Shown here: positions 22,900-35,012 of the stretch, one piece after another | Position numbering within the stretch: position 1 is the stretch's first letter | Layout: the number at the start of each line of letters is the position of its first letter | Assembly: GCF_011745365.1 (NCBI RefSeq) | Contig: NW_024468918.1 | Location: 496,001 to 560,000 of the forward strand | Reading direction: 5' to 3' | Length of the DNA: 64,000 nucleotides | Source: Cryphonectria parasitica EP155 | Lineage: Eukaryota > Ascomycota > Sordariomycetes > Diaporthales > Cryphonectriaceae | Program-made: the position numbers and the translations under genes | Notes under the pieces: model-generated | The model's database searches: none | Told to the model about the DNA's origin: nothing | Seen by the model: only the letters and a program-made list of their open reading frames with translations

Positions 22900-23561
22900 A
22901 TGGCAAACTTCAGGCGCTTTAGGCCCGACGACGTGAACAAGTTCTCAAAATGCAACCTCGACCCCTTCACCGAGACATATGAGCTCAGCTTCTATCTGCA
23001 GTACTACGCAAAATGGCCTTCACTGTTCCAGGTTGCAGAGGACCAGGACGGCAACATCATTGGCTACCGTGAGCTCCTCCTCTCCCTCTCTTTCTCTTTC
23101 TCTCTCTCTTCTTAAATACATATGACCATCATGGCTGACTCGTACCCCCCTCAAAAGTAATGGGCAAGCTCGAGTCCTCCCCAGCGTACTACAAGGGCTC
23201 CGAGCACTACCTCCCCTGGCACGCCCACATCACCGCCCTCACTGTAGCCCCCGAGGCCCGCCGCCTGGGCATCGGCAAGCTCCTGTGCGAGCAGCTCGCC
23301 GCGGTGGCAGACGCCAGCGACGCCTGGTTCGTCGACCTCTTTGTGCGCGCGTCCAACCGCAAGGCCATCACTTTCTACGAGAACCTGGGGTACAGCGTCT
23401 ACCGTGTTGTCAAGGACTACTATGGCGACAACCCGGAGGATCCCACGCGGGACGGGGAGGATGCGTATGATATGCGGCTGGCGCTCAAGAGGGATGTCAA
23501 GAGGCAGCATGTGAGGGAGGATGGCATGGCGCATGAGGTCAATCCAGAGGACGTGTGGTGA
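22900..23561 (+). CDS. naa20: NatB N-terminal acetyltransferase catalytic subunit (Naa20/Nat3)
   Basis: This GNAT-family enzyme transfers acetyl from acetyl-CoA to the N-terminal Met of nascent proteins starting Met-Asp/Glu/Asn/Gln. It acts at the ribosome with the auxiliary subunit Naa25. Two exons, 22900-23068 and 23158-23561, encode 190 residues, close to the usual size. The N-terminus (RRFRPDDVNKFSKCNLDPFTETY) is the family signature. The splice restores GYLMGKLE, matching GYIMGK of animal Naa20. The acetyl-CoA-binding loop RRLGIGK follows HITALTVAPEA, and the FYENLGYSVYRVVKDYY segment forms the last strands. The C-terminus (EDAYDMRLALKRD and onward) is also typical. It is transcribed toward the dehydrogenase gene, 400 bp away. 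Confidence 0.96.
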
Positions 23562-23963
23562 AGAGACAGGCGTCCAAGGGACCGCAGGAGAAGGAGGACG
23601 AGTTGGGGAGCCGAGAGCAGATTTCTCCTCCGTCTGGCACACTTTGCCAGTAAGCATCTACGGTTTGACGAACTTTGCTGTCATACCCTCTCGCAAAACA
23701 TCTCGAGAATGTAGTCACACGTTCTGAACCAGCTGAGAATCATGGTTCGACCTCCTTTCATTCTTGTTGCTTGATCTGATGGCTTGTTCTACCTGTGCTC
23801 TCATGATGTCGAGAAAGAAAGGAGGAAAGAGAGAGAGAGAGAGAGAGACGGAAGATACAAAGAAAAAGAAAGAGTTGTCTAGAGCTGATCTGAGCATTCT
23901 ATGCAAAGGTGTCCAGTCCCAACCCGCCCACCCCAAGCAAGAGACGGCGCCACCAATCCCTTA
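23562..23963. other. Convergent 3' intergenic gap
   Basis: About 400 bp separate the 3' ends of the NatB and dehydrogenase genes. The gap holds a (GA)n tract at about 23827-23848 and nothing else recognisable. Confidence 0.7.
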
Positions 23964-24344
23964 TTACACCCACGCTCCATCTACAGCATACACACCCCCA
24001 CTCACAAAGGTGCTGTCGGGCCCCAGCAGGAAGCTGATCACATTGGCCACCTCCTCCGCGGTGCCCTGTCGAGGAATCGCGCTCGGGTCATCAAAGGGCG
24101 CATCCGCCGAGCGCCCGACCAGGTCCCAGTTCTTTTGCATCAGGGGCGTGTAAATCGCTCCCGGGGCGACGGCGTTGACCCTTACCTCTCTGGCGCCGTT
24201 CTCCTGGGCCGCAGCCTTCGTCAGCCCGATCACGCCATGTTTGCTGGCGTCGTAGGCAGCATGCTGCGCGAAGCCTGAGGACGTACACAGACATGTCAGT
24301 CAGCCTTTAGAAAAGGGGGAGGGGAGCAGGAAAGAGTGGAAGAG

Positions 24345-24375
<31 letters not shown>

Positions 24376-24852
24376 TGAGCAGTTATTCCTACCCTTTGTC
24401 CCGTGGATCGACGAGACATTCACAATCGACCCGCCGTCCACCACGCTCCTCAGCTCTGCCCGGAGGCAGTACATCATCCCCGTCAGGTTCACCGACAGGA
24501 TACGGTCCCACTCGCCGTCGTCCAGGTCCGTCACGGCGTCTCGCCCGTGGCCTCTCCCGATGATCCCCGCCACATTGGCCGCGCCGTCAAGCCGCCCAAA
24601 AGTCTGGAGGATGCCTGCAATCCACGCATCGACCTCGACCCGCTGCGAGACGTCCACCCTGGCGGTCTCAAACCTCCTTGGGGGGGTCTGCGAGCTGAAG
24701 AAGGCCTCTGCCGAGGTCAAGGCGGCCGGGTCGACATCTGCTATGCAGACTGTGGCGCCCTTGCTGGAGAGGTTCTTGGCGGTAGCGAGGCCGATGCCGC
24801 TCGCACCTCCTGTGATCGCAAACACCTTGCCTTTCAGGGGTAGCAGGGCCAT
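23964..24852 (-). CDS. Short-chain dehydrogenase/reductase (SDR)
   Basis: This is a classical SDR oxidoreductase; the substrate is unknown. Two exons, 24852-24393 and 24274-23964, encode 256 residues, the usual size. It has the cofactor motif TGGASGIG (residues 14-21) and Asp39 at the end of strand 2, which points to NAD(H) over NADP(H). NVAG at 93-96 replaces the usual NNAG. The active-site residues are Asn122, Ser147/148, Tyr161 and Lys165 (YDASK). The C-terminus ends in the typical SGGVYAVDGAWV. The start MALLPLKGKVFAITGG fits the family; the frame is open further upstream but there it is low complexity. The 118-nt intron contains a (TG)14 microsatellite and separates Ser147/148 from the catalytic Tyr. 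The protein is similar in style to the FabG/levodione-reductase group, but no specific reaction can be assigned. Confidence 0.93.
24346..24373. repeat. (TG)14 microsatellite inside the SDR intron
   Basis: A perfect dinucleotide repeat on the plus strand, read as CA on the transcript. It lies wholly within the intron of the dehydrogenase gene, near the donor. Confidence 0.9.
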
Positions 24853-27623
24853 GGTTCGTGGGCTGTCCTGGTGTTGAACAAAAACTGGTGTGGATCGCAA
24901 GCGTGAAGAAGAAGAAGCAGCAGCAGCAGCAGCAGCAGAAGAGAAAGAAAGCAAAAACAAGGTAGAAAAGTCCAGCCTGGTGAAGAAAGAAAGCTGACGT
25001 ATAAAGTTTATGTGTAAATATATATATATGTAAGTATATATACATGCGGGTGTGAGTATTAGGCGTGTGCAAGCGATGATTAAGAGAATCAACTCGGCCA
25101 AGACCAGAACTCAAGCTCTCGAGGATGCCGAGATGTAATTATAGTCTTGGGCCTCTGGTACTATTGTTCCCAGACGTCCCAATCTGCTCCCTCCTCTACG
25201 CGACGATCTTCCACTCCTCCTCGTCTCCAAAACCGCGTCCATCGGCAAGCGGGTGATCTGCGGCACATATGTAGTATGCAGTGCATGGGGCGGAAGGGCT
25301 CAAGGTGCTACCGATAGCCTTCCCGCGCATAATCACACTCTGCGGCGCCCGCTGCCGACAAAAGGTGCTCCTGCATGAGGGCCAGCGCCTTTTTGGGAAA
25401 TATTGATTGGAACGGATATATGCCTACCCGACTACTAGTAAGAGTGCCACTCAATGGATGATGCATGAATGATGCATAGTATCGTGGGTTTTGGTTTTGC
25501 ACCATTGGAAGGGGGCTTGTGGAGAAAGATTCGATTGTGCTGTTGGAAAAAAGTCCCGTCGGCTGAAAAGGTAAGCTTTGATAACTCGACGGCATCTTCT
25601 GGCCGTGGTCGAGGAATATACTGTTGCTGTGCTCCTTGGACAGGGCCAGGACCCATTTTTGGGAGAGTCTATAATGGCCGTCGGTTAATAGCAGAGTTAA
25701 AAAGAAAGGAACGGTAAGGAGGGGTGGAGAGGCAAAGGGAGGGGGGAGGGGAGACAGAGAGCGAGAGAAAAAAGAAAAAATGATCTCTCAAGAGGCCAGA
25801 CCTGGGAAGTTTGACGCGGCAGATTCCAGAGATCGTCGAGTCTGCATGTCCCGAGGCCGCAAGACTCGCCACTCCGCCTCGGCAGGCAACCGCCCGGAGC
25901 AGGATTATGACGAAAGAACCTTTGTGCGCTGTTGTACTAGCTTCGAGCCCTTCCGTAGGAGACCCAATAACCTGGAAAATCCCCAGCTTCGCGTGGTAAC
26001 ATTGTTCCGTACAGGCTTGCCCATTCAGGCCGGTAGATAAGAAGATTGTCGGTTCAACGCCCGTCTCCGGGTGGCCGGAGCTAGCCGCGGCGTGATCGAT
26101 CCTGCGAGGTTGCTCACATCGTACGATTTCCCCCCTTCTCTTGTCGTGACCTGCAGAGTCTAGAAAAAGACGTGTCTGAACAGGTCTGTGGTGGGTGAGT
26201 GGATATGTGGAGGGGAGTCAAGAGACGGGTATCCCCTCATATACACTCGCAATCACATGCTCCCGCTGGCTCGACCTCTGCTGCGAAGAGCTCGACTGCT
26301 CGAGAGTAACTTCGAGGTGACTACCGGCCCAGATTGCGAACATCTAGTCCAGTGCCTCTGCTGCACCAGGACAAAAAAGAAGAGGGAAAAGAAGAAAGAA
26401 TAAAAGTCAACCAAAAAAAAAAAAATTTAGAAAGGGAAAAAAAGACGGCCACCACAGCCTCGCTGACGGTGAGATAGATCTCTCCTGCCTGGTGCCTCAA
26501 GCAGAACAGCGAGAGCCTGTGATCTGGAGTGGATCATTTGCTGCCATCCAGAGCCAGGTTTGCTCTCGTCACCTGCATTTCCACTTCTTCCCCTCTCAGT
26601 ACCTGCTACAGACAGACCAGTTATGCACCCATGTCAATTTCCCCAGATTTCATCCTTCTTTATGCCCCTCCTCTCTCTAGCGGCTCCCTTTCTCAGTGGG
26701 GACAACGGTTTCGCCCAGGCGTGCCAGGTCAGATGCAGTGGGTCCAGCTCTGGCCAGCTCCGGCTGGGTGGAGAAAGCAACCCCTTCAAGGGGGAGGAGT
26801 GGTGCGGTGGTAACGCTGTAGAGGGGCAGCTGCATTGACCTTGGCTCTTTGGTTCGGTGCCTGCATCTGTTTTGTCTGTTTCTGTTATGGTGTGTATGTG
26901 TGCTCTTAAGGTAGAAGTTCCTCATGATTAGACTTTCATCTGCTGGATGGGAGGTTGAGTGAACAAACCATCAGATTGAGGAAATGGAAGAGCTTGGTAT
27001 TCACTGACTCGGTCAATGACAGCTCACTCATCCTCTTGGAGGGTGTGTGTAGGGTGGGCAGGCAGCACCAAGAGGAGCTAGCCCAACGTCATCGCCGGTC
27101 CTCCATTGCCCCAGCTGCCCCAATTGCCCCAACTTTACCCCATATTGTTACAGCTGTAGCTCTGACGTGACCAAGTCTCAGGGGCTTACTTTGGTGCCAA
27201 CTAGGGCTACTTGCACAGTACAAGTGCAGCTCTTCCCAACATAGCATTGTTACATAGTAGTATCATGGTACCATTGTGGTACACCTCGGTCAGCTGGCCC
27301 CAAGCCAAATCCTGCCTGCTCTCTCCTCCAAGGACCTCTTTCAATTCCCCTCCCCTCCTCTCCTCCATTCCCTGTCCCCATCAGTGTGTGTACTCAATAC
27401 TGGTGTATCCTCTTTGCTGCTCTGCCTCACTGTGCATTGATCCTTGTGGCAATTGTGGTGCTCCCACCTCCTCTTCCTTCTCGGCGCCGGCCCGTCGAAG
27501 ACCAATCTGCCCGCATCCTCTGGGCCGCCTTTTGTGTCTGCCATTGAGATTTCCCATATACTTGCCATCTGCCTGCAGCAACTTCTGCTGTTTCCAGGCG
27601 CCACTCGGTGATTGCTATCCAAC
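24853..27623. other. Divergent intergenic region between SDR and glutaminase genes
   Basis: A 2.8-kb shared upstream region. It contains a polymorphic-looking CAG/GCT run near 24917-24940, an AT repeat near 25017-25045, A-rich runs near 26400-26440, a run of short CCCCAA/GCCCCA units at 27109-27142, and a CT-rich leader before the glutaminase start. No coding frame is convincing and no tRNA fold could be made from the GGTTCAA-like sequence near 26050. Confidence 0.55.
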
Positions 27624-30325
27624 ATGCGGTTGAGTTTCTTAGTCGGGGCCGCTGCGGCCGCTCTCGCGAGCGCTTCGACTCTCACCCCTCCTGTTTTGCC
27701 TTTGATCGTGCGAAATCCATACCTGAGCACCTGGCTCCGTTCTCGTGATGCGCCGTGGGAGGAATGGCCCATCTTCTGGACAGGAAACCACGTGAGTCTC
27801 TCAAGCATCAGAACAGAAAGACTCGTAGTAGAGAAACAGAGCGGCCCTCAAGATGGTCTCGGATAGGGAAATGTTCGTGGTGCTGACAAACACACCCCGT
27901 CTAGATCGGTTTCTCGGTCATGGCCTCGGTGCCAGAGGCTGGTCATGTCTACCCGCTGCTTGGCCGCCCACACGATTCCTTGGGAGGCTCTCACGACTTC
28001 AAAGTCGCCTTCCCCGAATACCTCGGTGCCACCTTCGACGCCTCCATTACGAACCTCACCTACTCGATCTTACCACCCAACGCGACCCTGCCTTTAACAC
28101 TGACGCTATCATTCCTGTCTCCCATCACCCCGACCTCGACCCTGAGACAGTCATTGCCGGCCTCGTACTTGACAGTCTACGTGGAGGGTTCCTTCGACGT
28201 GAACCTCTACATCGATCTAAATGGGGAGTGGGTCACTGGAAACAGAGACAACGATATAGAATGGAGTCTGGAGGACGCAGAGCCCAAGGCTGATTCCTCA
28301 GCGGGTGCTGGAATCAAGTCGTGGAGGATACAGCGCCGGACCCAGCAGCTGCTCACAGAGTTTGCTGATCAAGCCGAGTGGGGGACCCTCTACTTCTCTG
28401 CCCCTCAGCATGTCCAGCATGAGAGCGGCATCTCCGCTGTCTTGCGAAAGCAGTTCTCCTCGGAGGGCAGGCTGAGGAACAACATCGACGGCAACTTCCG
28501 CAAGATCATGGACGAAGAGCCTGTGTTTGCCTTCTCCAAGGCCTTCAAGCTGGGTTCCTCCGGCAAGTCTGTCGACGAAGACGGCTACTCCCGGCAGAGC
28601 AAGGCTGTCGTCAAGACCGACAGTGTCATGTTCACGTTCGCCCTGGTGCAAGACCCCGTGGTCCAGTTTGCGTCGGCGAGGGGCCTTACCTTCATGCGCC
28701 CGTTCTGGGCAACCTACTTCCCCACGGATCAGGAGATGATCAAATATCACTACTCGGATTTCGCACAGGTGAACGCCCTGGCGAGCAATTATTCGAAGCA
28801 GCTCGATGTCGACGCGTACGCCTCGGGGTCGTCCGACTATCGAGATATCGCAGCTCTGTCCGCACGCCAGGTGCTCGGCGCCACACAGTTCTCAGGAACC
28901 CCTGACAACCCGATCCTGTTCCTCAAAGAGATCTCTTCCAACGGCAACTTTCAGACGGTGGACGTCATCTTCCCGTCCTTCCCATTCTTCCTCTACACCA
29001 ACCCTCGCTGGCTGGCCTATCTCCTGGAGCCCCTCCTGGAGCACATGGGAAGCGGCCAGTATCCCAACAAGTACACCATGCACGACCTCGGCTACCACTT
29101 TCCTAACGCTACTGGCCACAGTGATGGTAATGACGAGTATATGCCCCTGGAGGAGTGCGGCAACATGCTGATCATGGGTCTCGCCCTGGTCAACGCCTAT
29201 AAGTACGACACGCAGCCCGCCTTTCTTACCACCCCGCTTGTGAACACGGGCGACCCCATCAAGGTCCAGGCCACATCGATAGTGGACGAGAACGGTATCG
29301 ACCGGTCGTGGGGGTATGGCCAGGAGGACGTGGGCACAACCGATCTCAAGCAGGCCCAAAAGTGGATCAAGAAGTCATACAAGCTATGGAAGCAGTGGAC
29401 CGTCTACCTCATCGAGGAGTCCCTCGAGCCCAAGAATCAGCTGTCAACAGACGACTTTGCCGGGTGGCTGCGGCTGCAGACCAATCTGGCGCTCAAGGGT
29501 ATCATCGGGATCCGGGCCATGAGCGAGATCTCAGACATCCTTGGCGAGACCAAGGACGCCAAGTATTACCGCGACATCGCCGACGACTACATCGACAAAT
29601 GGCAGGGTCTGGGCCTTTCTAGAGACAAGCTGTTCCCCAAGCTCTCGTACGAATGGTACGGCGCCTGGACCACCATCTACAACCTTTACGCCGACTCACT
29701 GCTCTGCTTCCACCTACCCGACGGGTCTGCAACCGACGCCAGCCTGCCTGCCGGGTGGCAACAGTCACAGCAGTCGCCCATCAAAGAGCAGGCTAGCCCA
29801 AAGAAGGACTCGACTTTTGTTCCTGATTACGTCTACAAGCTGGCGAGCGATTGGTACCACAACGTAATGCAAAAATATGGTCTGCCCCTGGACAGCCGGC
29901 ACCTGTACACTAAGAGCGACTGGGAGTTCTTTGCGGCTGCTGTCGCGAGCAAGCAGACGCGGACGGAGATTTTGACGTTGGTGGCCAAGTGGCTGAACGA
30001 GACGACGACAGGTAAGGCTTCCCCTCGTGCGTATAAAAGGCGGAAGTCAATTATGATGATGGACTAACGCACAACAGACAACCCGTTTACGGATCTGTAT
30101 GATACTGAGGGGACAGGCGGCTACCCTGATGGTCTGGGCTTCAGGGCTAGACCGGTTGTGGGCGGCCACTTTGCGTTCCTCGCGCTGGAGAGGGCATGTG
30201 GCGGTCAGGCTACCGAGGCGCTGAGTTTCCTCGACGCTGCGGAGGCTGTAGAGTTAGATGTCAAGGCGCTAGTAGAAGATGAGAAGGCCTACGGAATGAG
30301 CCAGATGGAGGAGATGGAGCTGTAA
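27624..30325 (+). CDS. Secreted glutaminase A (GtaA family)
   Basis: This extracellular enzyme hydrolyses L-glutamine to glutamate and ammonia. Three exons, 27624-27791, 27905-30011 and 30078-30325, encode 840 residues. A signal peptide is seen at residues 1-18 (MRLSFLVGAAAAALASAS). The conserved start of the mature protein (PPVLPLIVRNPYLSTWL, then IGFSVMASVPEAGHVYPLLG across the first intron) and the DUF5127, DUF4965 and DUF1793 regions follow in order. Motifs include NPILFLKEISSNGNFQTVD, YPNKYTMHDLGYHFPNATGH, YMPLEECGNMLIM, KLSYEWYGAWTTIYNLYAD and SDWEFFAAAVAS. Several N-glycosylation sequons are present (NLT, NAT, NET). The C-terminus carries about 50 residues beyond the usual GGHFAFLAL end, acidic and ending MEEMEL. 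The second intron has a perfect CTAAC branch site. Confidence 0.93.
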
Positions 30326-31491
30326 TGACAGATAATCTCACGTTATCTGGTACGAGAAAGGGGGGGGGGACGGAAAGAAGAACAAAAAAAGAGAAGAGGG
30401 TGGGGGCTAGAATGGGAAATTTGAGCGGCTGCCTGCCTGGCTTCTTTGGAATTCTTTTGCAGTAGACACCATAGCAGCTGCAAGCCTTTCCTCTCTTTCG
30501 AATAGAAAGGCTCTCCGATTTTGGAGCACAAGTACATACTCAAGGAGAATTTGCCATGACGCACGTATCCCAGCTTCCCCTTCTCCGAGAAACTCTGGTC
30601 CTGATTGCAGATCTGAGGCTGAACACTCTTATCACTCTGCCCCTACGTGATGGCCATTCAACAAATTGATTGGGGGGTTTTAATTACACGGGATATGACA
30701 CAGTAACAACATGCAAAGCTGAGGTAGGATTTTGTGTATAGTAACGTCATATTCCGACAATCAGAGGCACTTCTCGCCCTAGATCTGGGGACTGTGGATC
30801 ACTTTAGTTGTTGGTGGCTGCAGAAAGGGCTCCACCTGCTTGCAGTGGAGGGATGGGCAGGGGATTCTGAGATCCCAAATTCTGAGGCTTCGGAGTGTTG
30901 GGGCGGACTTTGGGGGCAAAAGGGAGACACGGGTGACAGGGGCAAGAAGGCTACAGGGATTTGGGGGGAGGGGGGGACCTTCAAGGGCCTGGTGACCCGC
31001 TAAGGCGTCAGCCAGCCACTCTCATTGGTTGAAAGGGAGCTGACACTAACTGCACAGACCAACATTGGTGCCTCCCTTGGCCATTTTCGTTCCTGCTGAA
31101 ATTTCCACTCTTGCCTTTTTGCTTGCTGACTTCCTTCTCTTCCCTCCAACATCCAAAGACCAAGAGAGGTCCATCCATCCCGCACACCTCCTCTCCCTCT
31201 TGACAACGCGACTCGTGGTTTTCCCGTTGTTGCACTTCTTCTCTCACATTCTCTCGGTGTGGAAGAACACAAGATCTGGTGATTCAGTCCCTCATCACTA
31301 TCATCGTCAAAACAGCAAGCCAGCTCTTTCAGCTGACGCTTCTCTAACGATACCCCATCTCTATTTTTCTCCTTCTTTTCCCCCCACAAACAACATCCAC
31401 TCTCCGCCTTTGTTCTTTCGATACCATTTCTCATCATCGACAAAATCACCACGCCCTCTCTCAACTGTGTCAAATCAATCACTCGCACAAG
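30326..31491 (+). promoter_or_regulatory. Intergenic region with pyrimidine-rich leader of the Tra2-like gene
   Basis: The first half is the 3' flank of the glutaminase gene with a G run at 30360-30369. The second half, about 31100-31490, is strongly CT-rich with A-rich ends just before the start codon, as expected for the core promoter and 5' UTR of a highly expressed fungal gene. No gene is seen. Confidence 0.55.
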
Positions 31492-32810
31492 ATGGCTACT
31501 ACTGCTATGGACTACGAGAACCCTGGCGGTGACCGCTTTGATGGTACGTTTGCATCCTTCCTACGTTGTGTGTGTGTCTCCATGGACTGTACCTCGACGC
31601 ACTTGACGCGACTGGTCAAGGACGCGCAACGGCCGATGCAAGCAACAGTCGTGTGATGCTGACTTTGACATGTGTTCAGACGAGGCTCCTCGTTACGACC
31701 GCGACAATCGCAGCGCGTCTCCTCGCAGCGACAACGGCAATGACGCTGGTCGCCGTCGCTCCGCTTCGCCCACCGGCAACGACCGGTAAGCTTCTGAACG
31801 GCGCCCTTCCTCCTGGCAATATACTCCTTGTTCCAATCACTAGCTAACGTTTCTTTTCCTCTCTGCAGCGCTCCCGGCAAGACTGAGGATCGCGATCGCG
31901 GCGGTGACGACGACGGCGCTGTCAACCCTGGCTCCAACCTCTTCGTGACCGGCATTCACCCCCGCTTGACCGAGGATGAGGTCACCCGTGTGTTCAGCAA
32001 GTACGGTACCGTTGAGAAGTGCCAAATCATGCGCGACCCCCACACCAAGGAGTCTCGAGGCTTCGGCTTCGTGAAGATGGTCACCTCTGACGAGGCCGAT
32101 GCTGCCAAGGAGGGTCTGCAGGGTAAGGAGTTCGAGGGACGCACCCTTTCTATTGAGAAGGCTCGGCGTGCTCGACCCCGTACCCCGACCCCCGGCAAGT
32201 ACTTTGGTCCTCCTAGTACGTCTACCCCCCCTTAGCCTGAATGTTTAACCTGCTGCTGATACTCATTTGGTCAGAAGAGCCTCGTGGCCGATTTGGCGGC
32301 GACCGCTACGGCGATGATCGCCGCCGCGGTGGATTCGGCGGTGGCTACGGCGGTCCTCGTGGTGGCGACCGCTACCGTGACCGCTACCGCGACCGCTATG
32401 ACGACCGCTCCCGAGGATACGGTGGTGGTGACCGCGGCTATGATGACTACGACCGCGGCTACGGCGGCGGCGGTGGTGGCGGCGGCGATCGCGGCTACGA
32501 TCGAGGCGGCTTCCGTGATGACCGCCGTGGTGGTGGTGGTGGTGGTGGTCGTGACTACGACGACCGTGGCGGCATCGACCGGTACGCTGGTGGCCGCGAT
32601 GACCGCTATGGCGGCTCTCGTGGTGGTGGTGGTGGTGGCGGCGGCGGCGGCGGTGCTGGCTTCGACCGCTACGACCGCGGCGGCGACCGTGCCCCGCGTG
32701 ACGGCCCTCCTGCTGCTGGTGGCTATGGCGATGGTGCGTCTCGCTCTGATGGTCGTGGAGACACCTACGGTAGTATGCGTGACTCTTACCCCCGTTATGG
32801 TCGTGACTGA
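31492..32810 (+). CDS. Tra2-like RNA-binding protein with one RRM and RGG-rich tail
   Basis: A probable nuclear pre-mRNA splicing regulator. Four exons, 31492-31543, 31680-31785, 31869-32215 and 32275-32810, encode 346 residues. The N-terminus is short with Arg-Ser motifs (RSASPRSD, RRRSASP). One RRM lies at about residues 75-152, with RNP2 NLFVTGI and RNP1 RGFGFVKM; the linker RPRTPTPGKYFGPPK follows, characteristic of Tra2. The tail (about 170-346) is almost entirely Gly, Arg, Asp and Tyr, with RGG and DRYR/DRGY repeats and runs of up to eleven Gly. Such tails bind RNA and favour phase separation. All four junctions use strong GT-AG sites and keep the frame. Because of Gly-codon bias, long overlapping frames exist on both strands in the tail, but these are shadows. 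The alternative is a hnRNP-G/RBMX-type protein; the linker favours Tra2. Confidence 0.92.
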
Positions 32811-35012
32811 ACTCTTTAGGTGGCCGTCGAGCGGGCGATCTCTAAGCTCCTCCGAAGCTACCAACAAAAAGGCGTACGTGGTAGGTCCCTCGCGCCTCGA
32901 CTGCGGTGTTTAGTAAGTTTCATCGGGATTCGGTCTTCTTTTCGGTCGATTATGGGAATGGGAATCTGGTCGGAATTCGAAAAAGTTTGCGGACATGGAG
33001 TCATTCGGCACACAACCCCCTTTAGTTAGGCACTGCGCGACTGGCCTTGCTACTGTCACATCTCTGCAATGGAGATTCACTTTAATTGCCTGCCTCTTCG
33101 CGCGGTGAGACGACATAGGCCTCGTCTTGGTCTATTAATTTCTTTCTTCTTTCTCTTGCGAATACGACACGAATTTATGGGGCTTTTGCGGCGACCGCTC
33201 ATTCTCGGCTCGGATCGACGAGAGAGAGCCCTCAGAGATACCTTTTTGCACCTCAGCCTCACCAGAACCACCAGAACTGCACCCAGAATTTCCTTGCTCT
33301 GCACCTGTACGGTCTTCATCTATTTCGTCCTTGCTCTTTCCCCCGCCCCAGCCTTTGCTTGGAACCTTTCGGCATTTGAGACGGGGAACGACATCGCAAT
33401 CTCTGTATCGAAAATTCTGGGAGAGGTGGACGTCCAACAGATAGCGCCCAAACTTGACTCGGAGCTCAGCAGAACTCTCCTGACAACCACTGTGCCCCCC
33501 TCTCGAATGAATGACAACCTAAACAGCAAAATCGCAATCAAATGCAGCCTCTTAAAAAAGAACAAGAAAGCAAAGGAACAAAGGGGGAAAAGAACAGACC
33601 AGAAAGAAAAGAAAGAAAGAAAACAAAGACGAACCCTCTAGTCGACTTGCTCAACCTGATTTGCCGTGTCACGCCCTCAATAACTGCGAAACATCATGCC
33701 AACTTGACGACAAATGCAATTTGGCCATGATTGCCAACATTCCTACGTGTGCAGATTACAAAAAGAACAAAAGATACTTGTCAAACGTGGCATCGGCGGC
33801 CTTTTGCCCCTGTTTGTTTCTGAACTGGTCAGTCAGTCGGTTCGCGATTTGTCAACAGTGAACAGCACTTTCGCTAGACAATCAAAAGATCTGAGACAAC
33901 CGCGCACACAAGGACCCGACGGAGCAAGGGAGACAAAGAAAACGAACAAAAAGCCCGCGGCACATACTGGCCAGCACCCGCTGCGACTGGTGACAGGTGA
34001 TTCCCAATATACTGCACATGCGTTTCTGGTCACTGATACGAGGTCTTTATGTCTCTAGGGGTGGTCGCAGAATTGAAGGGAGTATGTGGCGACATGCCCA
34101 GGAATCTGTTCTGCAGCAGGATATGCCATCTGACTGCGGCAGGGCGCGGGCGTGCGGGATGTGTACCCTGCCAACTGCCCCCAATGTGATGAACCGTTGG
34201 CAGTGAGTGGCTCCGAGCTGACTGGTATGCTGCGCACTTCGACACTATTGAGCTCCGAGCCCCGCCATTGGTGAGATTTTCGGGTGACACAGCATTACGG
34301 TGTAATACTTGGGAGTGACTACATGGCCATCACTACGCAAGACAAGCCGTGGCATGGTGACGAATTTGAGCGGCAGCGGCAGCATCTTGGCCTGGGGTAG
34401 GGGTACTCGGTCCCCTGTTACCAGAGAGGTCTACACGATTGTCCATCTCGACACGGGTCAATCTGCTCAAACCATGAGACAAACAGGTGACTGGAGATGT
34501 TGGACTTCTATCTGCTGTTGAATGCTATGTGTAAATGTCAGGTAGGGATTTGAGTGTAAGTCTCATCAGTGTTACTCGGACGCAGCACAACCAGTCCTCT
34601 CTCTTTTCTCTTGTTTTCTTTCTTATTTTGACCCCTCTCTTTGTTCTAGACAATGACTTGTTCCTCTTCTCCTTTCTGCTTCCTTCTTTGTCCTCTACTT
34701 GCTGTCTTCTTGTCTTTGACGGTCTCTCGCCATTTTGTATCGGCCACCTCGATCATTATGAATGGGAGGAGACAAAGCCTTATTGTTGTTGTGGTGGTGG
34801 TGGTGGTGGTGGTTATTATTCTCCCCAGGCAGGGAGAGCCACCAAGCTGCCTTCTTTTATCGCATTAGATCGGTATATATGCGAGTTTGTGGACCTTGGC
34901 CCTGGCCTCGGCCTCGAAAATAGACTGTTACTGGCTTTACACAACGTAGGGCATTGACATTCCTATTGCTGTAATTTTCTGTTTGTGGACTTAAGATCTT
35001 TCGTATACAACA
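32811..35012. other. Intergenic region between Tra2-like gene and unknown protein
   Basis: 2.2 kb with no convincing gene. The first few hundred bases are the 3' UTR of the Tra2-like gene. A TGG/GGT repeat lies at 34790-34812. CT-rich sequence runs at about 34590-34730 upstream of the next gene. A 190-codon frame at 33069-33641 is low complexity at its end and unrecognised. Confidence 0.5.

Noticed and set aside
23151..23657. 168-codon frame antisense to the NatB gene
   Set aside because: Shadow of the Naa20 exon 2 on the opposite strand.
24853..25101. Extension of the SDR frame upstream of 24852
   Set aside because: It translates to hydrophobic low complexity from AT and CAG repeats; the family start is MALLPLKGK.
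26040..26080. GGTTCAACGCC sequence suggesting a tRNA T-arm
   Set aside because: The flanks cannot form the five-base stem and no acceptor or anticodon arms are found upstream.
32271..32913. Long overlapping frames on both strands (about 200 codons each) over the Tra2-like tail
   Set aside because: They are produced by the repetitive Gly/Arg codons of the real gene; their translations are Ala/Thr/Val-only low complexity.
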